A DNA stretch of 64,000 nt from Azospirillum sp. TSO22-1 (lineage in GTDB: Bacteria > Pseudomonadota > Alphaproteobacteria > Azospirillales > Azospirillaceae). A program made the position numbers and the translations under genes. How positions within the stretch are numbered: position 1 is the first letter of the stretch; each line of letters begins with the position of its first letter. Positions 9,699 through 17,749 of the stretch are shown here, piece after piece. The notes beneath the pieces are model-generated. The model was not told the DNA's origin, made no database searches, and saw only the letters and a list, made by a program, of their open reading frames with translations. Location: positions 152,261-216,260 of the forward strand of contig NZ_LGQZ01000014.1 of the NCBI RefSeq assembly GCF_003116015.1. The letters run 5' to 3'.

Positions 9699-9949
9699 TG
9701 CAACGGAGTAATGACTCTTTCGAGTCCTTGGCCCGAGTCGCTGCCGCAACGGTCGCGCCGCCGCGGTGTTGAGGTGGGTGGCACCGCGCGTCCACAGGGC
9801 CGGCACCGGACACGGCAAGGAGAACTTCGCTATGCGAAGCCCATTCCTGCTCGCAGCCCTACCGGCGTTGTCCTCGGCCTGGCGGCCGCAAGACCGGACC
9901 GCTTCAGGCGCGGCTCGGCCGGGTGTTGTTCCATGGCGGGTACCGCCGC

Positions 9950-10342
9950 TTACTCCGGCGGCACCTCCCGCGGCTTGCGGTCTTCGCCGATGGCGACGAA
10001 GGTAAACACTCCCTCCGTAACCTTCACCGCCTCGCCGGTGCGGTGCCGCTGCACCCATGTGTCCACGCGCACGCGGATGGAGGTGCGGCCGACCTTCTCG
10101 ACGGTGGCGAAGCAGCATACCTCGTCGCCGACGTACACCGGCTTGTGGAAGGTCATGGCCTCGACACCGACGGTCGCCACACGCCCGGCGGCCCGTCGCA
10201 CCGCGACCGTACCGCCGGCCAGGTCCATCTGCGACAGCAGCCAGCCGCCGAAGATGTCGCCGTTCGGGTTGGCGTCCTTCGGCATGGCGATGGTGCGCAG
10301 CGCCGGGCCGCAGTTGAGTTCCGGCGGGATGGTGACGCTCAT
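9950..10342 (-). CDS. YciA-like acyl-CoA thioesterase (hot-dog fold)
   Basis: This 130 aa hot-dog fold protein hydrolyses acyl-CoA thioesters. The YciA/BACH signature is clear: PNGDIFGGWLLSQMDLAGG, with the catalytic aspartate of the family, followed by VATVGVEAMTFHKPVYVGDE. The C-terminal half carries the second conserved strand region RVRVDTWVQRHRTGEAVKV. It is cytosolic and probably maintains free CoA or membrane acyl pools; the substrate is not deducible. It is divergent from parE with about 115 bases between. The start ATG follows a minus-strand CGGAGGAGTC ribosome binding site. Confidence 0.9.
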   Translation of the reverse strand: MSVTIPPELNCGPALRTIAMPKDANPNGDIFGGWLLSQMDLAGGTVAVRRAAGRVATVGVEAMTFHKPVYVGDEVCCFATVEKVGRTSIRVRVDTWVQRHRTGEAVKVTEGVFTFVAIGEDRKPREVPPE

Positions 10343-10420
10343 GACTCCTCCGTTCGCGGGTGCCGAAAAGGTCGCTCACAAAATGTGGTGCTTAAGCTAT
10401 GATAGGGCTACAGCATTCGC

Positions 10421-10449
10421 TTGCGCACCCCTGACCGAATTCCTATTAT
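10421..10449 (+). promoter_or_regulatory. Likely parE promoter giving a leaderless mRNA
   Basis: TTGCGC at 10421-10426 and TATTAT at 10444-10449 are separated by exactly 17 bases, a sigma-70-like layout. The parE ATG begins at 10457, only seven bases after the -10 box, where transcription would be expected to start. No Shine-Dalgarno sequence precedes the ATG (the bases are AGCCTCC). A leaderless transcript is therefore implied. Confidence 0.5.
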
Positions 10450-10456
10450 AGCCTCC

Positions 10457-12445
10457 ATGAGCGACCTTTTCGAGAACACGGCCCGCAAGGCCGAGACCTA
10501 CTCCGCCCAGGATATCGAGGTTCTGGAAGGGCTTGAGCCCGTCCGGAGGCGCCCGGGCATGTACATCGGCGGCACCGACGACCGGGCGCTGCACCACCTC
10601 GTCGCCGAGGTGCTGGACAACGCCATGGACGAGGCGGTGGCCGGCCACGCCAGCCGCATCGACCTGGAACTCGGCGCCGACGGCTCGGTGACGGTACGCG
10701 ACAACGGCCGCGGCATCCCCATCGACGACCACCCGAAGTACCCGGGCAAGTCGGCGCTGGAGGTGATCCTCACCACGCTGCACTCGGGCGGCAAGTTCTC
10801 CAACAAGGTCTACCAGACCTCGGGCGGCCTGCACGGCGTCGGTCTCAGCGTGGTGAACGCGCTGTCCGACCAGCTCATCATCGAGGTGGCGCGCGAGCGG
10901 CAGCTGTTCATCCAGCACTACAGCCGCGGCACGCCGCTGGGCCCGCTGACCCGCCAAGGCGCCATCAACCGGCGCGGCACCACCGTGCGCTTCCACCCCG
11001 ACGCCGAGATCTTCGGCGAGGCCGCGCATTTCGAGCCGCACCGGCTGTACCGCATGGCGCGCTCCAAGGCATACCTGTACCGCGGCGTCGAGATCCGCTG
11101 GAGCTGCGACCCGTCGCTGCTGTCGGCGGAATCCACCACGCCGGCGGCGGAGACGCTGCATTTCCCGAACGGCCTGCTCGACTACCTGACGACGGCGCTG
11201 AAGGACCGCAAGACGCTCACCCCCTCCCCCTTCACCGGCGAGGTGGCGCTGCCCAACGACCAGGGGCGCGTTGAGTGGGCGATTTCCTGGCCGGAGGACG
11301 AGGAAGGCTTCTCGCACACCTACTGCAACACCGTGCCGACGCCGCAGGGCGGCACGCACGAGACCGGCCTGCGTGCCGCCCTCACCCGCGGCCTCAAGGG
11401 CTACGGCGAGATGGTGAACAACAAGCGGGCCGGCCAGATCACCGCGGACGACGTGGTGGGCGAGGCGTGCATCCTGCTCTCCGTCTTCATCCGCGAGCCG
11501 CAGTTCCAGGGCCAGACCAAGGACAAGCTGGCGACGCCCGAGGCGCAACGCCTCGTGGAGGCGGCACTGAAGGACCGCTTCGACCACTGGCTGTCCGGCG
11601 ATCCGGCCTCCTCCAACGGCCTGCTGGAGCGCCTGATCGAGAAGGCCGAGGATCGCGCCAAGCGCAAGCAGTCCAAGGACCTCGCTCGCAAGACCGCGAC
11701 CCGGCGCCTGCGTCTGCCCGGCAAGCTGGCGGACTGCTCGCGCAACGCGCCGGAAGGTACGGAGATCTTCCTGGTCGAGGGTGACTCGGCGGGCGGTTCG
11801 GCCAAGCAGGCGCGCAACCGCGAGACCCAGGCCATTCTGCCGTTGCGCGGCAAGATCCTGAACGTCGCCAGCGCGTCCGCCGACAAGATGAAGGCCAACC
11901 AGGAGCTGAACGACCTCACCCAGGCGCTGGGTTGCGGCATTGGCAAGGACTTCTCCAGCGACAAGCTGCGCTACGAGCGGGTCATCATCATGACCGACGC
12001 CGATGTGGACGGCGCCCACATCGCCTCGCTGCTGATGACCTTCTTCTACCGGGAGATGGGCGGCCTGATCCAGAACGGCCACCTGTACCTGGCGTTGCCG
12101 CCGCTGTACCGCATCAGCCACGGCGGCAAGTCGGTGTACGCACGCGACGACGCCCACAAGGACGAGCTGATGGCCAAGACCTTCAAGAACAAGAAGGTGG
12201 AGATCAGCCGCTTCAAGGGCCTGGGCGAGATGATGCCGGCGCAGCTGCGCGACACCACCATGGACCCGGGCAAACGCACGCTGCTGCGCGTCGTGGTGCC
12301 GAACGCCGCCGACCCCGAGGAGCACGAGGACTTCGAGCGCACCAAGACCCTGGTCGAAAGCCTGATGGGCCGCCGCCCGGAGCTGCGCTTCCAGTTCATC
12401 CAGGAGAACGCGAAGTTCGTGCAGGAGGGGGACATCGACGTCTGA
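10457..12445 (+). CDS. parE: DNA topoisomerase IV subunit B
   Basis: ParE is the ATPase and TOPRIM subunit of topoisomerase IV, which decatenates chromosomes. The GHKL ATPase shows EVLDNAMDEAVAGHA, DNGRGIPIDDHP and the ATP lid QTSGGLHGVGLSVVNALSDQ. The TOPRIM domain shows FLVEGDSAGGSAKQARNR, PLRGKILNV and MTDADVDGAHIASLLMTFF. The 662 aa length and the lack of a GyrB-type insertion favour ParE over GyrB. The start is set at ATG 10457 (M-S-D-L-F); upstream codons to 10421 overlap the likely promoter. Confidence 0.94.
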   Translation: MSDLFENTARKAETYSAQDIEVLEGLEPVRRRPGMYIGGTDDRALHHLVAEVLDNAMDEAVAGHASRIDLELGADGSVTVRDNGRGIPIDDHPKYPGKSALEVILTTLHSGGKFSNKVYQTSGGLHGVGLSVVNALSDQLIIEVARERQLFIQHYSRGTPLGPLTRQGAINRRGTTVRFHPDAEIFGEAAHFEPHRLYRMARSKAYLYRGVEIRWSCDPSLLSAESTTPAAETLHFPNGLLDYLTTALKDRKTLTPSPFTGEVALPNDQGRVEWAISWPEDEEGFSHTYCNTVPTPQGGTHETGLRAALTRGLKGYGEMVNNKRAGQITADDVVGEACILLSVFIREPQFQGQTKDKLATPEAQRLVEAALKDRFDHWLSGDPASSNGLLERLIEKAEDRAKRKQSKDLARKTATRRLRLPGKLADCSRNAPEGTEIFLVEGDSAGGSAKQARNRETQAILPLRGKILNVASASADKMKANQELNDLTQALGCGIGKDFSSDKLRYERVIIMTDADVDGAHIASLLMTFFYREMGGLIQNGHLYLALPPLYRISHGGKSVYARDDAHKDELMAKTFKNKKVEISRFKGLGEMMPAQLRDTTMDPGKRTLLRVVVPNAADPEEHEDFERTKTLVESLMGRRPELRFQFIQENAKFVQEGDIDV

Positions 12446-12479
12446 TCTCCCCCTCTCCCGGCTTTCCATACGAGCGCCC

Positions 12480-13220
12480 ATGCAGCCCCCTGCTGCCCCG
12501 CAGTTCTTTGAGACCGATCTGTTTGTTCCCACCTACCGCCCCTTCACCGGCGAGCGCTGGGAATTGCGCGTCGTGCCCGTGGGGATGAGCCCGAGCTTCT
12601 GGGGCGAGCCCAGGATCGTCCGCGACATGGCCGTTCTGCTCCGGCAGGGAAGCAAAGGCATGGACACCTGGATGTCCATGACCCCGTTCGAGACCGAGAG
12701 CCAGGAGATCGGCTGCCGCCTCGCCACCGGGCACACCGTGGTGATGGGGATGGGGATGGGCTGGGCGGCGGCCAACGCCGCGCTCCGGCCGGCGGTGAGC
12801 CGCGTCACCATCGTCGAGCGCGACCCGGAGGTCATCGGCCTGATCCGCGACACCGGCATCTTCGACCAACTCCTGACCGACGCCGCGGCGAAGATCGCCA
12901 TCGTCCAGGCCGACGCGCTGGAGTGGCGCTCCGAGGCTCCGGTGGACACGTTGCTGGCCGACATCTGGCTGCGGCTGAACGGTGACGACCGCGTCGACCA
13001 CGTGCGCACCATGCGCGCCAACACCGGCGCCCCGCGCGTCTATTTCTGGGGCCAGGAGATGGTGCTCGCCCGCCGCGCCCGCGACACCGGCCGGGTGCTG
13101 GACGACGCCTCGCTGACCGCCATCGTCGGCGAGATCGGCCTGCCATTGATCGGCCCGGAGTGGCCGAGCTACGCCGCCCTCGCCGCCCAGGCCGCAGCGC
13201 GGTGGCTGACTGACGAATAG
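12480..13220 (+). CDS. Class I SAM-dependent methyltransferase-like protein
   Basis: This is a 246 aa protein with a Rossmann methyltransferase core. The SAM motif I is HTVVMGMGMGWAAANAAL around residues 84-101. It is followed by VTIVERDPEVIGLI, where the acidic residue after the second strand would bind the ribose, and by VQADALEW. This arrangement resembles the spermidine-synthase-like branch of class I methyltransferases. The N-terminal 70 residues are specific to this protein. No substrate can be named. It follows parE by 34 bases and precedes the phosphatase gene by 15, so the three may be cotranscribed. Confidence 0.7.
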   Translation: MQPPAAPQFFETDLFVPTYRPFTGERWELRVVPVGMSPSFWGEPRIVRDMAVLLRQGSKGMDTWMSMTPFETESQEIGCRLATGHTVVMGMGMGWAAANAALRPAVSRVTIVERDPEVIGLIRDTGIFDQLLTDAAAKIAIVQADALEWRSEAPVDTLLADIWLRLNGDDRVDHVRTMRANTGAPRVYFWGQEMVLARRARDTGRVLDDASLTAIVGEIGLPLIGPEWPSYAALAAQAAARWLTDE

Positions 13221-13235
13221 AGACTGGAGCGCGTC

Positions 13236-13790
13236 ATGCTCACGCTGATCCGGCATGGCCGTCCCAACTTGTTGCCGTGGCGCTGGGGCCGGCGGTCGGA
13301 TTTCGTGAGTTTTCTCCAGGAATTCAACAGCGTTTCGATCGATCCGGCTTGGGCACCGCCAGACATCGTCGTCCGGCGCGTGAACGCGGCAGGTTCCGTC
13401 TTTTGCAGCACGGCGGCACGCGCCCACACCTCGGCCGAATGGCTGCTGGTCGACCGTCTCCCAATCATCGATGCGCGCTTTGCGGAAGCTCCGGTTGCCG
13501 TTCCGCCGCTACCGCTGGCCATGCCGTTGTCGGCCTGGATTGCCCTGGGGCGCCTTGCTTGGCTGGCTGGGCTCGGAATGGTTCCCGAAACACCAAGACA
13601 GGCCTGTGATCGGGCGGAAATCGCGGCCGATCTGCTCACTGCCGCCGCCCAGCGGCATGGAAGCGCGGCGCTGGTCGGACACGGATGGTTCAACCGGTTG
13701 ATCGGAACGGCCTTGCTCAGTCGAGGCTGGCGTGCTGAACCGGCCGCGGGGCATGGCTACTGGGCGCACCGCGACTTCCTGCCACCGTAA
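13236..13790 (+). CDS. Histidine phosphatase family protein
   Basis: This is a 184 aa protein that starts with the phosphohistidine motif LTLIRHGRPN of the phosphoglycerate mutase-like superfamily. A distal second catalytic histidine sits in ALVGHGWFNRL, and an arginine lies in the CSTAARAHTSAEWL segment. The catalytic set therefore appears intact although the sequence is diverged and short of the usual length by some 20 residues. GGAG lies six bases before the ATG. Substrate unknown. Its GC content and codon use look somewhat less biased than the flanking genes. Confidence 0.72.
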   Translation: MLTLIRHGRPNLLPWRWGRRSDFVSFLQEFNSVSIDPAWAPPDIVVRRVNAAGSVFCSTAARAHTSAEWLLVDRLPIIDARFAEAPVAVPPLPLAMPLSAWIALGRLAWLAGLGMVPETPRQACDRAEIAADLLTAAAQRHGSAALVGHGWFNRLIGTALLSRGWRAEPAAGHGYWAHRDFLPP

Positions 13791-13864
13791 AAGGCCTGTC
13801 TTGCCTGGCCCCCACTGCGCCACCATTGTTGCCGTAGGCACACCCGTCTTCCGCGGAGTTCCCG

Positions 13865-14407
13865 ATGCTGCTCCGTCCCGCCGTCCTGTCCGTCTGTCTG
13901 GCGCTCGCCGCGTGCGGTGAACGCGTGGTTGCCGATGAGCCGGCGCCCGCCTACACGCTGGCGGAGGTGGCTTACGCTGCGTCCGACCGCGACCTGCGCG
14001 TGGTGGTGCAGGGCAACCCGTTCAGCGGCGACCCGCAGGCGTTCGGGCAGACGGTGACCGGGATGATGCAGAACCGCGTCATGGGCGTGAACACCAACTT
14101 CACCACCACGCCCGGCCCCTCCGCCCGGCCAGACTATCGCGTCGTGCTCGCCTTCAACGTGGCGCGCAACGAGCTGAATTCGGCGCTGTGCGCCAACCCG
14201 GCGCTGCCGACCAAGCCGCCCGGCGGCCCGATCATCGTGCAGGGCGCTTTCTGCCGCGGTGGCGGACCGCTGAGTTCGGCCACCGGCTGGCTCGACGAAC
14301 CGAAGTCGGTGCAGGACCCGAAGTTCCGCGACTTGATCGCCGACATGACCTACAGCTTGTTTCCGACCCGCCGCGCGGACAGCGGCTGCGGCGGACCGGA
14401 CTGCTAG
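13865..14407 (+). CDS. Putative lipoprotein of unknown function
   Basis: This 180 aa protein has a lipoprotein signal: a hydrophobic stretch (AVLSVCLALAAC) ending with the lipobox L-A-A-C-G at residue 18. The mature part has no domain I recognise. It contains the segment NPFSGDPQAFGQTVTGMMQN and a cysteine-containing C terminus ending G-C-G-G-P-D-C. An envelope location is inferred from the lipobox. Its stop codon overlaps, on the opposite strand, the stop codon of the alpha/beta hydrolase, so the two genes converge with no room for a terminator. Confidence 0.7.
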   Translation: MLLRPAVLSVCLALAACGERVVADEPAPAYTLAEVAYAASDRDLRVVVQGNPFSGDPQAFGQTVTGMMQNRVMGVNTNFTTTPGPSARPDYRVVLAFNVARNELNSALCANPALPTKPPGGPIIVQGAFCRGGGPLSSATGWLDEPKSVQDPKFRDLIADMTYSLFPTRRADSGCGGPDC

Positions 14408-15105
14408 GCATAGACCAGCCATTCGCGCAAAAGTGCGGTGACCGCCTGCGGGCGCTCCATCGGCGTCAGATGGCCGGCGTCCTCGACCGGAACGAATCGG
14501 GCACCGGGGATGGCGTCGGCCATCTCGACGTGCACCTCCGGCGGCGTGATGGCGTCCTGCCGACCACACAGCACCAGCGTCGGGCAGCGGATCGCGGACA
14601 GGCCGGGACGGCTGTCGGGGCGGTTCATGATGGCGGTCTGCTGGCGTACGTACGCGTCGATGCCGATGCGCTCCGCCTGCGCGTACACCGAATCCACCAG
14701 CGTACGCTCCTCGGCGTGCCGGGGATGCAGCAGACGCGGCAGGTTGCCGACGATCACCTGACGATACTTGCCCTGCCGGGCCAGTTCGACCGCCTGCCGG
14801 CGGTTGGCGATCTGCTCGGGCATGTCGGCGCGCGCGCTGGTGTCGAGCAGGGCGAGCTTCATCACCCGCTCCGGCGCCTGCCGCAGGATCTCGAACGCCA
14901 GATAGCCGCCCATCGACAGTCCGGCCAGCGCGAAGCGCCCGGGCGCCGCAGCGAGCACCGCCTGCGCGAGGTCGACCATCGAGTCGTGCGCCGTCAGCTC
15001 GCCGACACGCACCTCCGCCACCTCGGCGAGGTGGTCGGTCTGGTGCGTCCACAGCGCGGCGTCCAGCGGCATGCCGGGGAGCAGGATCAGCGTCGGCTTG
15101 CTCAC
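14404..15105 (-). CDS. Alpha/beta hydrolase
   Basis: This is a 233 aa alpha/beta-hydrolase fold protein. The oxyanion region is LILLPGMPLDAALWTHQT. The nucleophile elbow is ALAGLSMGGYLAFEIL (Ser in G-L-S-M-G), followed by LVLCGRQDAITPPEVH (Asp) and VEDAGHLTPMERP (His), so the triad is complete. The start is taken as GTG at 15105, because a strong AGGGAGGG ribosome binding site lies directly upstream. The longer frame is out of character. It sits ten bases after the isochorismatase-like gene and is probably coexpressed with it. Substrate unknown. Confidence 0.85.
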   Translation of the reverse strand: MSKPTLILLPGMPLDAALWTHQTDHLAEVAEVRVGELTAHDSMVDLAQAVLAAAPGRFALAGLSMGGYLAFEILRQAPERVMKLALLDTSARADMPEQIANRRQAVELARQGKYRQVIVGNLPRLLHPRHAEERTLVDSVYAQAERIGIDAYVRQQTAIMNRPDSRPGLSAIRCPTLVLCGRQDAITPPEVHVEMADAIPGARFVPVEDAGHLTPMERPQAVTALLREWLVYA

Positions 15106-15115
15106 GAAACCCTCC

Positions 15116-15658
15116 CTATTTGATGAGCGTGCTGAGCGTCTTGAACGCCGGCGTGCCGGCGCGCTGCAGCCATTCGAAGACGACCATCTCGGTGCTGACG
15201 ATCTCCACGCCGTTGGCGCGCATGCGGGCGATGGCCAGCTCGACGTTGGCCGGCGCGCGCGACGACACGGCGTCGGCCACCAGATATACCGTGCGCCCCA
15301 TGGCGCGCAGGCCGAGCACCGTCTGCAACACGCAGACGTGCGCCTCCATGCCGCACACCACGATCTGGTCGCGGCCGAAGGTGTCGAGGCGCTGCGCGAA
15401 TCCCGGCTCGCCGGTGCAGGCGAAATGGATCTTCTCGAACACCGCGTCCGCCGGCAGCCGCTCGCGCAGCGTCGGGACGGTGACGCCAAGGCCGCGCGGG
15501 TACTGTTCGCTGGCCAGGACGGGGATGCCGAGGGCGCCGGCCGAGTCCAGCAGAATTCCGGCGTTGCGGACCACGCGGCCCGCCTCGTGCACGGCCGGGG
15601 CCAGCCGTTCCTGCACGTCGACGACGACCAGCGTCGAGCGTTCGGGGGACAGCAGCAT
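15116..15658 (-). CDS. Isochorismatase-family cysteine hydrolase
   Basis: This is a 180 aa protein of the isochorismatase-like superfamily. The conserved aspartate lies in STLVVVDVQERL, and the catalytic cysteine lies in VVCGMEAHVCVLQT. The EQYPRGLG segment matches the YcaC/hydrolase branch. The superfamily includes nicotinamidases, N-carbamoyl hydrolases and isochorismatases, and this sequence does not settle which applies. The ATG at 15658 is preceded by GGAGAATACCCC on the minus strand. It is divergent from the helicase gene across a 200-base region containing a good promoter for the latter. Confidence 0.85.
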   Translation of the reverse strand: MLLSPERSTLVVVDVQERLAPAVHEAGRVVRNAGILLDSAGALGIPVLASEQYPRGLGVTVPTLRERLPADAVFEKIHFACTGEPGFAQRLDTFGRDQIVVCGMEAHVCVLQTVLGLRAMGRTVYLVADAVSSRAPANVELAIARMRANGVEIVSTEMVVFEWLQRAGTPAFKTLSTLIK

Positions 15659-15766
15659 GGGGTATTCTCCTGATTCCGTTGACCCGCACGCTACTCCAGG
15701 GGGCCGCGCCGCGCCAACCCGTCCATGCGGCGGGGCACAAATCGCACCGTCACGGCCACAGACATG

Positions 15767-15794
15767 TTGACAGCATGGTTTGACTTCATATTCT
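15767..15794 (+). promoter_or_regulatory. Sigma-70 promoter upstream of the DEAD-box helicase
   Basis: A perfect -35 TTGACA (15767-15772) and a -10 TATTCT (15789-15794) are separated by 16 bases. Transcription would start near 15801 and leave a 5' leader of about 60 bases before the ATG. The rest of 15659-15860 holds nothing else recognisable. Confidence 0.6.
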
Positions 15795-15860
15795 GCGGTC
15801 CCATCTAATCGTCTGGCCTTGCAGCCATGGCTTTTCGCTCTCCAGACAGAAACCGGGTGA

Positions 15861-17393
<1,533 letters not shown>

Positions 17394-17396
17394 GCC

Positions 17397-17639
17397 ATGC
17401 AGACGATCTTCGTGATGGTCAAGTGCGACCTCGGCAAGGCCTACCAAGTTGCCGACGAGGCGGTGCAGGATGTCGAGCAGGTGTCGGAGGTCCACTCGAT
17501 CTCCGGCCAGTACGACCTACTGATGAAGTGCTACCTGGCGCAGGATCAGGACATCGGCCGATTCGTGACCGAAAAGATCCAGACGCTGCCCGGTGTGCGC
17601 GACACGTTCACGCTGATCACCTTCAAAGCCTTCAACTGA
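17397..17639 (+). CDS. Stand-alone Lrp/AsnC ligand-binding (RAM) domain protein
   Basis: This 80 aa protein consists only of the C-terminal alpha/beta ligand-binding domain of Lrp/AsnC regulators. The fold pattern is visible as TIFVMVKCDLGKAYQVAD, VHSISGQYDLLMKCYL and GVRDTFTLITF. No helix-turn-helix is present, so it cannot bind DNA on its own. Stand-alone RAM proteins form rings and bind amino acids; they may pair with a full regulator. It starts four bases after the helicase stop, implying translational linkage. A link between the two functions is not known to me. Confidence 0.85.
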   Translation: MQTIFVMVKCDLGKAYQVADEAVQDVEQVSEVHSISGQYDLLMKCYLAQDQDIGRFVTEKIQTLPGVRDTFTLITFKAFN

Positions 17640-17645
17640 GGCGCT

Positions 17646-17670
17646 GCAGGCGGCGGATTCCGCCGCCTGC
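17646..17670 (+). terminator. GC-rich hairpin after the RAM-domain gene
   Basis: A perfect 11-bp inverted repeat (GCAGGCGGCGG / CCGCCGCCTGC) with a 3-base loop starts six bases after the stop codon. No T-run follows, so it is only a candidate terminator, or a stabilising 3' structure ahead of lptD. Confidence 0.45.
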
Positions 17671-17749
17671 CGTGGCGCGCCGGCATCGGTGTGGCGGGAA
17701 ATCCGCGAGACCGTTGACTTGGCTGCACCGTTACCTCAAACGTTCGGGT

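Noticed and set aside
9832..10005. Small plus-strand frame with AAGGAG before its ATG
   Set aside because: It runs antisense into the thioesterase gene and becomes Arg/Pro-rich, with no family similarity; kept only as context for the T-box-like string.
10457..12445. GyrB instead of ParE
   Set aside because: The length (662 aa) and absence of the GyrB-type insertion in the C-terminal half favour ParE, although motifs alone do not separate the two.
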